DNA of 64,000 bases from Rhizobium sp. Root274 (GCF_001429245.1 NZ_LMJE01000001.1:1545564-1609563), one strand, 5' to 3'. Counted from the first letter of the stretch, positions 1 to 9,493 are shown. Notes: generated from the letters alone by a model not told the origin. Numbers and translations are program-made.

Positions 1-110
1 AGCACCGCCAGCTGGCGCATGGTGAGATCGGGGCCATCATTCTGGACCTGTTCCAGGGTCACGCCATGCCAAAGGCCGAGCGCCTGGGTTGCCGTCAATT
101 CAAGGGCCAT
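1..110 (-). CDS. Putative MarR-like HTH regulator (N-terminal fragment, runs off the window)
   Basis: An open frame starts at an ATG at 110 on the minus strand and runs off the left edge, giving 36 codons (MALELTATQALGLWHG...). The segment resembles the start of a small MarR/winged-helix protein that, from memory of rhizobial genomes, lies just downstream of the leucyl aminopeptidase gene. It is co-oriented with that gene, 88 bp after its stop. The HTH itself lies outside the window, so the family assignment is tentative. Confidence 0.5.
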   Translation of the reverse strand, partial: MALELTATQALGLWHGVTLEQVQNDGPDLTMRQLAV

Positions 111-198
111 CTGATGATCCCGCGTCCTGGCCGGGGCTGTCAGCGCCCTCGGCCTCTGATGCTATCATTCCGGCAAAGGAATGATTGTGCAAGAGGGC

Positions 199-1590
199 TC
201 AAGCCCAGCGGCGCTGCAACAGGCGGTAGAGGGCGCGGATGGCCTGGGCCTCGCCACCGACGGGGCCGTGGGCGCGCTCAGACTGTGCCCAGCCGAAGAT
301 GTCGAAATGCGCCCAGGCGCGGCCCGGCGAGACGAAGCGCTTCAGGAAGAGGGCCGCCGTGATGGCACCCGCCATGCCGCCAGCAGGGGCATTGGTGAGA
401 TCGGCGATCTGGGCTTTCAGCATGCGCTCGTAGCCCTTGTGCAAAGGCAGGCGCCAGAGCGGATCGTCCACTTCCAAGCCGGCATCGGCGATGTCGTGGG
501 CGAGGTCTTCGTCATCGGTGAAGAAGGGTGGCAGATCCGGGCCGAGTGCCACGCGGGCAGCACCGGTCAAAGTTGCCATGTCGATCAGGAGATCCGGTGC
601 TTCGGAGTCAGCATAGGCCAATGCATCGGCGAGGATGAGGCGGCCCTCGGCGTCGGTGTTGTCGATCTGGACCGTCAGACCCTTGCGGCTCTTGTAGACG
701 TCGCCCGGGCGGAAGGCATTGCCGGCGATGGAATTTTCGACGGCGGGGATGACGACGTGGAGATCGACCTTCAGCTTGGCATCCATGATCATCAAGGCGA
801 GGCCGAGCACATTGGCGGCACCGCCCATGTCCTTTTTCATCAGCAGCATGGAGGCGGAGGGCTTGATGTCCAGACCGCCGGTGTCGAAGCTCACACCCTT
901 GCCGACGAGGGTCAGCTTGGGATTGCCCTTCTTGCCCCAGCGCATTTCGATGAGCCTTGGTGCAACCGTTGAGGCACGGCCGACGGCATGAACGAGCGGG
1001 AAGTTCTTTTCCAGGAGTTCGTCGCCGGTGATGGCCGTGACCTCAGCTTTGTAATGGGCGGCAAGGCGGCGGACGGCGTCTTCGATGTCGGCCGGGCTCA
1101 TGTCATTGGCGGGGGTATTGATGAGGTCGCGGGCGAGATAGACGCCCGCGATCTGGCGCTTGATATCGGCGGCATCGGCATCCTGCGGGATCAGCAGGCG
1201 CGGCTCGGTGATGCGTTCCGAGCGGTAGCGATCAAAGCTGTAGGCGCCGAGGCCGTAGCCGAGGAGAAGCCGGTTCGCGGTGAGCGGAGCCGTTTCGATA
1301 TGCCATTCGCCGGCGGGCAGAAGGCGGGCGAGTTTGCCGGTCAGGAAAGGGTTTTCCGAGGGGTTGGAGCCCAGGCCGAGCAGCGCACCGCCGAGATGGC
1401 CGTCTGCCGTCGGGATCAGCAGAAGCGCGCCAGCCTCGGCCTTGAAACCGGCTTTTTTCGCCCAGTCGAGTGCCAGGGGCTCAAGCGTGCCCGTCTCGAC
1501 ATGGGCGGGCGTGACCGCGAAGACAGGAAGCGTCTTGCCGCCCTTGGTGCTGAAGGGGGTCGGTCGGTCGATATACTGGAACGGGGGCAT
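199..1590 (-). CDS. pepA: Leucyl aminopeptidase, M17 family
   Basis: 463 residues, the usual length for the shorter M17 enzymes (cytosol aminopeptidase / PepB). These are cytoplasmic two-metal exopeptidases that remove N-terminal residues from peptides. The catalytic C-terminal domain has the family signature NTDAEGRL at about residues 311-318, the GKGVSFDTGG metal/substrate segment at 230-239 and MKKDMGG at 251-257. All ligand-bearing motifs look intact. The N-terminal 150 residues form the more variable domain. It is divergent from the TPR lipoprotein gene at 1722 and is followed on the same strand by the truncated HTH gene. The physiological peptide substrate cannot be read from sequence. 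Confidence 0.93.
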   Translation of the reverse strand: MPPFQYIDRPTPFSTKGGKTLPVFAVTPAHVETGTLEPLALDWAKKAGFKAEAGALLLIPTADGHLGGALLGLGSNPSENPFLTGKLARLLPAGEWHIETAPLTANRLLLGYGLGAYSFDRYRSERITEPRLLIPQDADAADIKRQIAGVYLARDLINTPANDMSPADIEDAVRRLAAHYKAEVTAITGDELLEKNFPLVHAVGRASTVAPRLIEMRWGKKGNPKLTLVGKGVSFDTGGLDIKPSASMLLMKKDMGGAANVLGLALMIMDAKLKVDLHVVIPAVENSIAGNAFRPGDVYKSRKGLTVQIDNTDAEGRLILADALAYADSEAPDLLIDMATLTGAARVALGPDLPPFFTDDEDLAHDIADAGLEVDDPLWRLPLHKGYERMLKAQIADLTNAPAGGMAGAITAALFLKRFVSPGRAWAHFDIFGWAQSERAHGPVGGEAQAIRALYRLLQRRWA

Positions 1591-1627
1591 GGCAGGGGCT
1601 TTCTGGAGGGGAATCGCGATGGGCCGA

Positions 1628-1643
1628 TTAACACTCCGTTAGG
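1628..1643. promoter_or_regulatory. CtrA-like box between pepA and the TPR gene (tentative)
   Basis: TTAA, six bases, then GTTAGG, in the divergent intergenic region. This differs at two bases from the CtrA consensus half-site pair TTAA-N6-GTTAAC. A second GTTAA lies a few bases further on (1644-1648). Such AT-rich words stand out in this GC-rich DNA but can occur by chance. Confidence 0.25.
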
Positions 1644-1721
1644 GTTAACAGATTATTGCTTGAGCGGAGATTACGCCGTGCTTCGGTGCCGGCGATGACA
1701 CGACATTCGGAGCGAACCGCC

Positions 1722-2543
1722 ATGCTCACCCGGCATATTTCGAAGCACAGACATGTTCAGATCCTGGCGACGGCCGGCCTGGTGCTGGCGGTGCTGGCGA
1801 CCTCGGGATGTTCAACGACGCGCGACAAGATGACGACGGGTTCCATCCCGAAGATGAACAAGGCCGTCGACAGCATGAGTGAGCCGGAACTGGCGCGCGC
1901 AGCCGAGAGCATGGGCCAGGCCTATGACCGCAATCCGAAGGACCGCAATGTCGGGCTTTCCTATGCCAATGTGCTGATGATGTCGGGGCGCAATGCGCAG
2001 GCATTGGCCGTGATGCAGCAGGTGGCGATCGCCAACCCGACCGACCGCGAGGTGCTGGCGGCCCTTGGCAAGGCGCAGGCGGCGGCAGGCCAGCTGGAAA
2101 AGGCGCTCGGCACGATCAACCGGGCGCAGACGCCCGACCGGCCGGACTGGCGGCTCTATTCGGCGGAAGGGGCTGTTCTCGACCAGCTCGGCCGGTCCGA
2201 CGAGGCACGCGGGCGCTACCGGATGGCGTTGCAGATCCAGCCGAACGACCCGAGCGTGCTTTCCAATCTCGGCATGTCTTATGTGCTGACCGGCGATCTG
2301 AAGACGGCGGAGACCTATCTCCGACAGGCCTCGCAGCAGCCGGGGGCCGACAGCCGCGTGCGGCAGAACCTGGCGCTGGTGATCGGGCTGCAGGGGCGCT
2401 TCCAGGAAGCTGAACAGATCGCCGCGCAGGAGCTCAATCCGCAGCAGGCGGCGGCGAACCTGCAATATCTGCGTGGCATGCTGTCCCAGCAGAATTCCTG
2501 GCAGCAGCTCGCTTCGCAGGACAAGACGAAGAAGAAGGGCTGA
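1722..2543 (+). CDS. TPR-repeat lipoprotein, TadD-like
   Basis: About 273 residues. The start at 1722 is chosen because GGAG lies at 1709-1712 with good spacing and because it leaves a clean lipoprotein signal: basic N-terminus, hydrophobic stretch (ATAGLVLAVLATSG) and lipobox Cys (TSGC). The rest is tetratricopeptide repeats, for example the segment LYSAEGAVLDQLGRSDEARG followed by a second unit containing LSNLGMSYVLTGD. It resembles TadD, the pilotin-like lipoprotein of Flp pilus systems, but no other tad genes are nearby, so it is probably a stand-alone TadD paralogue that scaffolds protein interactions at the cell envelope. The tail is lysine-rich. It is divergent from pepA. Confidence 0.8.
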   Translation: MLTRHISKHRHVQILATAGLVLAVLATSGCSTTRDKMTTGSIPKMNKAVDSMSEPELARAAESMGQAYDRNPKDRNVGLSYANVLMMSGRNAQALAVMQQVAIANPTDREVLAALGKAQAAAGQLEKALGTINRAQTPDRPDWRLYSAEGAVLDQLGRSDEARGRYRMALQIQPNDPSVLSNLGMSYVLTGDLKTAETYLRQASQQPGADSRVRQNLALVIGLQGRFQEAEQIAAQELNPQQAAANLQYLRGMLSQQNSWQQLASQDKTKKKG

Positions 2544-2569
2544 GGTCCCTGCCCTCGTCTGAGGCGGCG

Positions 2570-3172
2570 TCAGTCATCTTGGGCCGGATCGGGGAAGCGC
2601 AGGTGTGAGCGGCCGCTGGTCAGGTCCTGCACGAGGCGTTGGGTCATGGCCTCGTCGCCACGCTTTAGCGTGACATCGAAACGCACGCCTTCGGCTTCGA
2701 AATGCTCGATGAGCGACAGATGCGGGATCGCCTGGAGGCGGGCCTTCAGGAGCGCCAGATCCGAGAAGCTGCAGGCGAGTTCGCCGGTGACGAGGGGGAT
2801 GATCTCGGTTTTTGTCCCGAGCCGGAGCGCCTGGGCCGTCGTGCCGCCATAGGCACGCATCAAGCCGCCACTGCCCAGCAGAATGCCGCCGAAGAAGCGG
2901 ATGACCAGCACCACCACGCCATCCAGTTCCTGTCCGTCAATCGCCTGCAGGATCGGCTTGCCGGCCGTGCCCGAGGGTTCGCCGTCGTCGGAGAAGCGAT
3001 AGGCTTGGCCGAGGCGCCAGGCCCAGCAATTGTGGGTGGCGGTGGAATCGGATTTTTCGGCGAGGAAGGCTTTGGCTTCGTCTTCCGACGCGATCGGGGC
3101 CGCATAGGCGATGAAGCGGCTTTTCTTGATATCCTGCTCGTGGGTGACGGGAGCGTTCAGCGTGAACGGCAT
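2570..3172 (-). CDS. YigZ / IMPACT (UPF0029) family protein
   Basis: 200 residues, typical of bacterial YigZ. The N-terminal UPF0029 domain is recognisable from KSRFIAYAAPI (about 18-28), the DGEPSGTAGKPIL segment (about 63-75) and the RFFGGILLGSGGLMRAY core (about 92-108). The C-terminal ferredoxin-like DUF1949 half follows. In eukaryotes the IMPACT domain modulates Gcn1/Gcn2 signalling; the bacterial role is not settled (ribosome or nucleic-acid association has been suggested). The upstream hypothetical gene ends 10 bp before it, so the two are probably co-transcribed. Confidence 0.88.
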   Translation of the reverse strand: MPFTLNAPVTHEQDIKKSRFIAYAAPIASEDEAKAFLAEKSDSTATHNCWAWRLGQAYRFSDDGEPSGTAGKPILQAIDGQELDGVVVLVIRFFGGILLGSGGLMRAYGGTTAQALRLGTKTEIIPLVTGELACSFSDLALLKARLQAIPHLSLIEHFEAEGVRFDVTLKRGDEAMTQRLVQDLTSGRSHLRFPDPAQDD

Positions 3173-3182
3173 GGGCCTGCCC

Positions 3183-3608
3183 TCATCCTTGCCGTGTGGC
3201 CAGGGCCTCGTTGGCGCGCAGCCAGAGGGCGAGTTCGGCGATGACCGACAGCCTCAAGGCCGCCTTCATGGCAAGCGCGCGGGTGAGCGAGGTGTCACGC
3301 GGGGAAAAGCCGAGTTCGGCCATGATCGCGGTGGGGCTAAGACTGCGGGCGCGCATCACCGCCTCGACACGGGCAATGGTGGAGGGCAGCAGGTAGCGAC
3401 CATTGGCGATCAGGGTTTCGTGGTCTGCCATAACAGGATCGGGGGCCGGCGAATCGCTTGCCTTTGCCGACAGGGAAGCGGTCGCCTCACCCTTCGACCT
3501 GACCTCGGCTGTGACCAGATCGAGGAATGCCTGACGCTCCTCGGGCGAGGCGCCGGTCCAGGCCTTCAGCAGTTTCGTCAGCGGGGTTGGCTTGGCTTTC
3601 TTCGACAT
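3183..3608 (-). CDS. Conserved hypothetical helical protein
   Basis: 141 residues from the ATG at 3608 (MSKKAKPTPL...). I do not recognise a named family. The first 45 residues are basic and helical, residues 45-60 are a Ser/Ala/Pro linker, and the C-terminal half (RYLLPSTIARVEAVMRARSL..., then TALTRALAMKAALRL-like helices) is predicted helical with alternating charged and aliphatic residues. A longer in-frame extension to 3740 exists but reads through non-protein-like sequence. It lies 10 bp upstream of the YigZ gene, suggesting an operon. Confidence 0.6.
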   Translation of the reverse strand: MSKKAKPTPLTKLLKAWTGASPEERQAFLDLVTAEVRSKGEATASLSAKASDSPAPDPVMADHETLIANGRYLLPSTIARVEAVMRARSLSPTAIMAELGFSPRDTSLTRALAMKAALRLSVIAELALWLRANEALATRQG

Positions 3609-3863
3609 GACCGGTTCTCTGTTCTTCCCCGTCCATAACCTGCCCGACCGGCGGGGGCGAGAAAAAAACTTAGGCCTGGATCGCTTCTTGCGACGGCATG
3701 AATTTGCCAGCGGCAACAGCGGGATCGGACACTCCCACACGGCTTTTTCGACACCTCGTGCATGAGGAACATCGAATGAACGACAAGCAGTCGTTAACCT
3801 TTATTTTCTACTGAAAAGACTTGTCATCCGCGTTCCCGTATCTCGTCAGCGTTCAGGTTTTCG

Positions 3864-6800
3864 ATGCACCCTCCCCGTTCCAATTCCGCTTATCAGGCCA
3901 ATCAATTCGGGGATCAAAACGGGGGTAGCGCCCAGGCACCGCAGGACCAGGCGGCGACCCGGCCGGCGGGTGCCGACCAGGTGGCGGCCAACCAGATCGA
4001 GGGCCGCGAGGAGCAGCCCGTCTGGCAAACAGCCTTCGTGCTCGGACCCAATGTGCGCTTTACCCGCACGCCGGACCGCGTGGCGGCCAAGCCCGAGACG
4101 GTCGAGGCGATGACAGCGCCGGCGGTTGCACCGGCGGCACCGCAGGTTTCGCGCGGCCAGGTCGCCCAGCCGCAGGCTGCGGCCGCGACGACCCGCGTTC
4201 CGCAGGCCCCAGTGCCGACGGCGCACACCCCGCGCGTCAACCCGCAGGCCGATCAACGCCCGGCGTCGCCCTATGGCCTGCCGCGCACCGGCGCCCCACA
4301 GCAGCCGGTTCCGGCATCCGCCCGGGCTCCGATCCCGACACAACCGCTGCAGCAGCAGCAACAGCCGCGCGTGCCGGCTTCCGTCACCTTGCCGCAGCCG
4401 CCGGATGCCGTGGGGGCGCGGGCGCTGACCTACAAACTGCGCCGCGAGCTGGCGCGCCAGCAGGCCGAACAGGCGGCCTGGGAAGCCTCGATGGCCGAGG
4501 ACCCGACACGGCCTGTCGCACCGCCGCCGGTCGCCACCCAGCCCGCACCGCTGGTGCAGGGCATGCGAACGGTGATGGCGACGACGACATCGGCGACGGT
4601 CGGCCATGCGGCGGCCGCTCCGGGTGCCGCCGGGCCTATGGCTGGCGGTTATGCTGCTGCCGGGCATGCTGCTTCCGCACAGGCCCCGGCTGGACAGGCT
4701 GTTTCGGGGCGTCCGGTGCTGCCGAGCCACATGTCGACGCAAGTTTCCAGCGTCTCGGCGTCTGCGACCGTTGCACCAGCAGCGTCTGGTCCTGGTCCTG
4801 CCCCAGCCTCGGTCGCGCGGCCGACCATGGCGCGCAATGCCTTTCTAAGGGGGCCGGTGCAGCCTCAGCAGCCGGGACAGCCGCAGACGGCAGCAGCCAC
4901 AGCGCCGGTGGCGCAGCCAGCCGCGGCAGCGATCCCAACAGTGACGCAGCCTTTGACCGGTTATGCTCAGCCGGGCGTGACACAGAATTCGGTCCGGCCA
5001 CAGGCTCCGGTCGCGTCTCGTTCAGCCGCACCGCCGGCAGCCGCCGGCGCGCCACCAACAGCGCGCCTGCCGATCAGTGCGCTCCTGTCCGACCACATCT
5101 TCTTCGAGGCGATGATCGATCCGGTCGATGCCCCTGTTGAGACCGAGATGGCGCGTGCGGTGCCCGTGAACCCGCAGCCGTCCGCCATGGCGCCTGCGCC
5201 CGTGGCCCCTGCCGCCCCCGTGACGATCCCGGGCCGTAGCCCGGCGGTCCGCGCCGAAGTGGTGCGCTATCGGCCGGATGCGCTAGCGACCGCGATGCCG
5301 GCCGTTGCTTCACTGCCCAAGCCCGTGTTCGACGCGCCTGCCGGTTCGGTCGTGGCGCTCTATCGTGAAGTCGCGCGGCGTGATGTCGTCGCAGACCAAG
5401 CAGTGGCAATCATTCCGGCTGCTGGTGCTCCCGAAGGTGGTGCGGCTATCCCGGAACCGAGTGCATCTGCCCCTGCCCGCTCGGTGATCCCGACGTCATC
5501 CGCTTCCGCGCGCCAGCCCCTGTTCCGCGCCCAGGAGGCGATGGGCGAAGGCGAGTACGAACTGCCCTATCTCGACTTCCTGCAGCAGCCGCCGGTCCAG
5601 ACGGGCATCACGATGACGGCCGAGGCGCTGGAGCAGAGCGCCGGTCTTCTGGAAAGCGTGCTCGAGGATTTCGGCATCAAGGGCGAAGTGATCGATGTGC
5701 GGCCCGGCCCCGTCGTTACGCTCTATGAATTTGAGCCGGCACCGGGTGTCAAATCCTCGCGCGTCATCGGTCTCTCCGACGATATCGCGCGCTCCATGTC
5801 GGCGCTATCCGCCCGTGTCGCCGTGGTGCCCGGCCGCAATGTGATCGGCATCGAGCTGCCGAACCCGGTGCGCGAGACTGTCTATCTGCGCGAGCTGATC
5901 GAGACGCCCGATTATGCCGAGACGCGCTACAAGCTGCCGGTTTGCCTCGGCAAGACCATCGGCGGCGAGCCCGTGATCGCGGAACTCGCGAAGATGCCGC
6001 ATCTGCTGGTTGCCGGCACGACCGGTTCAGGCAAGTCGGTTGCGATCAACACGATGATCCTGTCGCTGCTCTACCGCTTCCGGCCGGACGAGTGCCGGTT
6101 GATTATGGTCGATCCGAAGATGCTGGAGCTTTCCGTCTATGACGGCATTCCGCATCTGCTGACCCCTGTCGTCACCGACCCGAAGAAAGCCGTGATGGCG
6201 CTGAAATGGGCGGTGCGCGAGATGGAGGACCGCTATCGCAAGATGAGCCGGCTCGGCGTGCGCAATATCGACGGTTACAATGCCCGCGCCGCTCAGGCCC
6301 GCGAGAAGGGCGAGACGATCACCGTTTCCGTGCAGACCGGCTTTGATCGGCAGAGCGGCGAGATTGTTTATGAAGAGCAGGAGCTCGATCTTTCGCCGAT
6401 GCCTTACATTGTCGTCGTGGTCGACGAGATGGCCGACCTGATGATGGTCGCCGGCAAGGAGATCGAAGGCGCGATTCAGCGGCTGGCGCAGATGGCGCGG
6501 GCAGCGGGCATTCACCTGATCATGGCGACACAGCGTCCCTCGGTCGACGTCATCACCGGCACGATCAAGGCGAATTTTCCGACGCGCGTTTCCTTCCAGG
6601 TGACCTCGAAGATCGACAGCCGTACCATTCTCGGTGAACCCGGCGCCGAACACCTGCTTGGCCAGGGCGACATGCTGCATATGGTCGGCGGCGGGCGGAT
6701 TGCCCGCGTGCACGGACCCTTCGTCTCCGACGAAGAGGTGGAGAAGGTGGTGGCGCATCTGAAGATGCAGGCGCGGCCGGACTATCTGGGAACCGTGACC

Positions 6801-7100
6801 GAGGATGCCGACGAGGCGGAGGACGAGCCGGAAGAGGACGTCGCCGTGTTCGACAAGAGCGCGATCGGCGAAGAGGATGGCAACGATCTCTATGACAAGG
6901 CGGTCAAGGTGGTGCTGCGCGACAAGAAGTGCTCAACCTCCTATATCCAGCGACGCCTTTCGATCGGCTATAACAAGGCCGCTTCGCTGGTGGAGCGCAT
7001 GGAGCAGGAAGGCATCGTCGGTGCTGCCAACCACGTCGGCAAGCGGGCGATCATCGTCGGCGGGCGCGAGGTGAGCGCCGAGGGCGATTTCGAGGGCTGA
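3864..7100 (+). CDS. ftsK: DNA translocase FtsK without N-terminal membrane domain
   Basis: 1078 residues. The C-terminal motor is canonical: alpha/beta region from about residue 560, Walker A (GTTGSGKS) near 717-724, the [14 protein letters not shown] segment, a Walker B-like [10 protein letters not shown], and a winged-helix gamma domain at about 1005-1065 ([20 protein letters not shown]), which in FtsK reads KOPS and contacts XerD. The first ~550 residues are a Pro/Ala/Gln-rich linker with no convincing transmembrane helix, unlike E. coli FtsK, whose four N-terminal helices anchor it at the septum. AGG precedes the ATG by six bases. The expected role is chromosome dimer resolution and terminus segregation. 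A membrane-anchored paralogue may exist elsewhere. Confidence 0.9.
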   Translation: MHPPRSNSAYQANQFGDQNGGSAQAPQDQAATRPAGADQVAANQIEGREEQPVWQTAFVLGPNVRFTRTPDRVAAKPETVEAMTAPAVAPAAPQVSRGQVAQPQAAAATTRVPQAPVPTAHTPRVNPQADQRPASPYGLPRTGAPQQPVPASARAPIPTQPLQQQQQPRVPASVTLPQPPDAVGARALTYKLRRELARQQAEQAAWEASMAEDPTRPVAPPPVATQPAPLVQGMRTVMATTTSATVGHAAAAPGAAGPMAGGYAAAGHAASAQAPAGQAVSGRPVLPSHMSTQVSSVSASATVAPAASGPGPAPASVARPTMARNAFLRGPVQPQQPGQPQTAAATAPVAQPAAAAIPTVTQPLTGYAQPGVTQNSVRPQAPVASRSAAPPAAAGAPPTARLPISALLSDHIFFEAMIDPVDAPVETEMARAVPVNPQPSAMAPAPVAPAAPVTIPGRSPAVRAEVVRYRPDALATAMPAVASLPKPVFDAPAGSVVALYREVARRDVVADQAVAIIPAAGAPEGGAAIPEPSASAPARSVIPTSSASARQPLFRAQEAMGEGEYELPYLDFLQQPPVQTGITMTAEALEQSAGLLESVLEDFGIKGEVIDVRPGPVVTLYEFEPAPGVKSSRVIGLSDDIARSMSALSARVAVVPGRNVIGIELPNPVRETVYLRELIETPDYAETRYKLPVCLGKTIGGEPVIAELAKMPHLLVAGTTGSGKSVAINTMILSLLYRFRPDECRLIMVDPKMLELSVYDGIPHLLTPVVTDPKKAVMALKWAVREMEDRYRKMSRLGVRNIDGYNARAAQAREKGETITVSVQTGFDRQSGEIVYEEQELDLSPMPYIVVVVDEMADLMMVAGKEIEGAIQRLAQMARAAGIHLIMATQRPSVDVITGTIKANFPTRVSFQVTSKIDSRTILGEPGAEHLLGQGDMLHMVGGGRIARVHGPFVSDEEVEKVVAHLKMQARPDYLGTVTEDADEAEDEPEEDVAVFDKSAIGEEDGNDLYDKAVKVVLRDKKCSTSYIQRRLSIGYNKAASLVERMEQEGIVGAANHVGKRAIIVGGREVSAEGDFEG

Positions 7101-7115
7101 GATTTTTGAGAGGGT

Positions 7116-7925
7116 TCAGGGCCGGAACTCGGCCTTGACCTCCTTCATCGCCAGGCGATCGACGATCGCGGGTGCCAAGAGCCGCAGCCAGCGGCCGAGC
7201 TTCATGCGGGGCGTCATAAGAACTTCTCGGCGCCCCTTTTCCATGCCTTCACGGATGAGCCGGGCACAGGTCTCGACCGGCATGGCGCGGTCGTCGCGGA
7301 TCATCGAGACACCTGCCGGGGCGCCGCCGGGGCCGAAGCCCCGCTTGCGCAGATCCGTGTCGATCGTTCCGGGATAGGCGATCATCACCCGCAGGCCCTT
7401 GGGAGCAAGTTCGGCGCGGAGCGCTTCCAGGAAACCGTTCATGGCGAATTTGGTGGCGCAATAGGCGGTGCGGCCGGGCACGCCAACGAGGCCGGCCACC
7501 GAGCTGACACCAACGACCATACCCTTGGATGCAAGCAGATGCGGCAGGGCGGCCTGGGTGAGCCAGACGACGGACCAGTAGTTCATCACCATCAGCTTTT
7601 CCGACCAGTCGAGATCGGCATCGGTGAAGCCTTCGAAATTGGCATGGGCGGACATGCCGGCATTGTTGACGAGCACGTCGATGCGGCCGAGCCGGTTGAC
7701 GGCTTCGGCGACCAGGCGACGGCAGGCGTCTTTGTCCGTGACGTCGGTCGGGATGACGTCGGTGCGGGTGCCACCGGCGCGCAACTCGACCGCAAGTTCT
7801 TCAAGACGGTCGGCATTGCGGGCCGCGAGCACGAGCGCGACGCCGCCCTTTTCCCGGGCGGCGATCTGGCGGGCAAGCTCGCGGCCGATACCTTCGGACG
7901 CGCCGGTGATGATGATGGTCCTCAT
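7116..7925 (-). CDS. Short-chain dehydrogenase/reductase (SDR)
   Basis: 269 residues from the ATG at 7925, which has a good AAGGAGAG Shine-Dalgarno. Classical SDR features are all present: cofactor motif TGASEGIG near the N-terminus, NNAG at about 87-90, the catalytic Ser in VSSVAG and YCATK as the YxxxK active site. It should be an NAD(P)(H)-dependent oxidoreductase on a small carbonyl/alcohol substrate. The C-terminal 60 residues (basic/aliphatic, RWLRLLAPAIVDRL) resemble SDRs that associate with membranes or lipids, which is inference. It is divergent from the YciF-like stress gene and its 3' end abuts ftsK. Confidence 0.87.
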   Translation of the reverse strand: MRTIIITGASEGIGRELARQIAAREKGGVALVLAARNADRLEELAVELRAGGTRTDVIPTDVTDKDACRRLVAEAVNRLGRIDVLVNNAGMSAHANFEGFTDADLDWSEKLMVMNYWSVVWLTQAALPHLLASKGMVVGVSSVAGLVGVPGRTAYCATKFAMNGFLEALRAELAPKGLRVMIAYPGTIDTDLRKRGFGPGGAPAGVSMIRDDRAMPVETCARLIREGMEKGRREVLMTPRMKLGRWLRLLAPAIVDRLAMKEVKAEFRP

Positions 7926-8017
7926 GCGCGTCTCTCCTTTGCACGCTTTCTGACAGTACCGGGTTTGGATCACGGGCCTCGGCTCGTGCCGATGCGATTT
8001 CGGGACGGGCTCCATAC

Positions 8018-8042
8018 GGAACCCTTTGGGCTTCCTGCGGTT
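8018..8042 (+). promoter_or_regulatory. EcfG-type (general stress) promoter motif upstream of the YciF-like gene
   Basis: GGAAC at 8018-8022, then 16 bases, then GGTT at 8039-8042. The alphaproteobacterial general-stress sigma factor EcfG recognises GGAAC-N16/17-CGTT; one base differs here. It lies about 33 bp upstream of the ATG at 8076, a plausible promoter position. Two related motifs occur in the same cluster. Confidence 0.5.
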
Positions 8043-8075
8043 CGAACACGGTAACCGACAAGGGAGAATTTCAAC

Positions 8076-8585
8076 ATGGTAGAAGACAGACGTTCGCTGT
8101 TCGTCACCGGGCTCAAGAATGCCCATGCAATGGAAAACCAGGCGCTTTCAATCATCAAGCCGCAGCTGAAGCGGATCGAGAACTATCCGCAGGTGGCCGC
8201 CCGCCTCGAGACGCATCTGCGCGAAACCGAAGCACAGATCACCCGGCTCGAAGACATTCTGGCGAGCCTCGACGAGGACAATTCGACCCTGAAGGACTGG
8301 ATGCTGTCTGCAAGCGGCAGCATGGCGGCGATCGGCCACTCTATGGCCGATGACGAGATCCTGAAGAACTCCTTTGCCAACTTCGCCTTCGAGAACTTCG
8401 AGATCGCGGCCTATAACTCGCTGATCGTCATGGCGGAACTCGGTGGCTTCCAGGGCGCTGTCGGCGCGCTGCAGCAGAACCTTTCCGAAGAGGAGGACAT
8501 GGCTGCGTGGCTGCAGGACAATCTGCGCGATGTGACGACCGAATTCGTTGCCCGGCGGGAAGCCGGCGAAAGCGCGAAGGTCTAA
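8076..8585 (+). CDS. Ferritin-like DUF892 / YciE-YciF family stress protein
   Basis: 169 residues, preceded by GGGAG. The sequence is almost entirely helical with the DUF892 pattern: an N-terminal FVTGLKNAHAMENQAL segment in which Glu and His could be metal ligands, a second helix (RLETHLRETEAQITRLE) and a third (FENFEIAAYNSLIVMAEL) with the E...Y spacing of ferritin-like bundles. Family members form four-helix bundles with a di-iron-like site and are commonly stress- or stationary-phase-induced; their reaction is unknown. It is followed 18 bp later by a small membrane-protein gene, and an EcfG-type promoter motif lies upstream. Confidence 0.82.
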   Translation: MVEDRRSLFVTGLKNAHAMENQALSIIKPQLKRIENYPQVAARLETHLRETEAQITRLEDILASLDEDNSTLKDWMLSASGSMAAIGHSMADDEILKNSFANFAFENFEIAAYNSLIVMAELGGFQGAVGALQQNLSEEEDMAAWLQDNLRDVTTEFVARREAGESAKV

Positions 8586-8617
8586 GGCGCGAAGGAAGCA
8601 ATCATGGCCGGCCAACC

Positions 8618-8956
8618 TTGTCTCGCGACCCGAACCCCGCGCAGGTGCGCGGGGATATCCAGGCCGGGTTGACGGGGGAGAAGCAGCCGGGCTTCGATCC
8701 GGCCATGGCTCCGCTGGAAACGGATGCGGAAGCGGGTGGTTTCCCGCTTTCGCCCGACGAAACCACCACTGCCCTTGAAGGGCAACGAGCAGGCAAGCGC
8801 CAAGAAATATCCGGCGAGGACGGCTCGGCCATGAGGCCGATATTTTCCGGCAATCAACGGCGATACGGCAAGGGGCTGTGGCTGTTTCTGGCACTCCTGC
8901 TCCTGCTCGGTGTGGGCATTGGAGGAGGGCTGCTGGCGGGGGCGACGGCCGGCTGA
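8618..8956 (+). CDS. Small conserved single-TM protein (TTG start or frameshifted start)
   Basis: About 112 residues if started at the TTG at 8618. The soluble part contains the recognisable rhizobial motif GFDPAMAPLETDAEAGG. The C-terminus is one strongly hydrophobic helix (LWLFLALLLLLGVGIGGG). An ATG at 8604 has a much better Shine-Dalgarno (AAGGAAG at 8592-8598) but is one base out of frame and leads to a stop after 22 codons. Inserting a single base between 8604 and 8618 would join it to the conserved frame. Either the gene uses a poor TTG start or a 1-bp deletion is present. It lies between the YciF-like gene and another stress-type gene. Confidence 0.6.
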   Translation: MSRDPNPAQVRGDIQAGLTGEKQPGFDPAMAPLETDAEAGGFPLSPDETTTALEGQRAGKRQEISGEDGSAMRPIFSGNQRRYGKGLWLFLALLLLLGVGIGGGLLAGATAG

Positions 8957-8988
8957 GTGGTGGCGCCGACGCCACCACTGCCGATCAT

Positions 8989-9441
8989 TTACATCTGAAC
9001 GGGCTTGATCGTATCGACGGAGACGCCGCCTTCGAGCACGCCGCGCGTCAGGTCTGCCCGGTCCCGATCCACCTCGATGACGGTGTAGAGCTTGTCCGAG
9101 CGAAAGGCGCTCGCCATGTTCGTGGTGACGTCCTCGGCAGGCTTGGCGTCGATTTCCATGTAATCAAGCTCTCGCGCTGCTGCGATCAGGCGCGCGTCAC
9201 CGCTGGAGCGGGCCGCCACTACAACGATCCCCTGGAACGGGGAATTGTCCCAGCGGGGGTCATCGGCTTCAGCAATCGGCACGAGGCGATAGACGTTCAG
9301 GACTTCTGTCGGGCGGGCGCCATCATTCCCGGCAAGGGTTGCGGAATCGCGCTGGCGCGCCTCCATTTCGACCGGCCGAGCGGTCAATTCGTCGTTATCC
9401 GGGTGCGCTGGGTCTTGTATCCCGGTTGTATCTCGATCCAT
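8989..9441 (-). CDS. Conserved hypothetical protein with EcfG-type promoter
   Basis: 150 residues with GAGGAG before the ATG. The first ~45 residues are acidic and disordered. The C-terminal ~100 residues form a compact domain: VYRLVPIAEADDPRWDNSP, then GIVVVAARSSGDARLIAAA, and ASAFRSDKLYTVIEV. The pattern (a beta strand, a 'D-P-x-W-D' turn and a D-A-R helix) recalls small alphaproteobacterial proteins of unknown function; no catalytic motif is visible. It is divergent from yihY, and a perfect GGAAC-N16-CGTT promoter lies 28 bp upstream, placing it in the probable general-stress regulon. Confidence 0.65.
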   Translation of the reverse strand: MDRDTTGIQDPAHPDNDELTARPVEMEARQRDSATLAGNDGARPTEVLNVYRLVPIAEADDPRWDNSPFQGIVVVAARSSGDARLIAAARELDYMEIDAKPAEDVTTNMASAFRSDKLYTVIEVDRDRADLTRGVLEGGVSVDTIKPVQM

Positions 9442-9468
9442 TTCGGGTCTCCTCTCGTGTGTTCTTTC

Positions 9469-9493
9469 AACGATCCCCGGGACGGCAAGTTCC
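9469..9493 (-). promoter_or_regulatory. Perfect EcfG-type promoter for the 8989-9441 gene
   Basis: On the minus strand, GGAAC (9493-9489), 16 bases, then CGTT (9472-9469). This is an exact match to the EcfG consensus and sits 28 bp upstream of the ATG at 9441. It also overlaps the region carrying the divergent motif for yihY. Confidence 0.65.
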
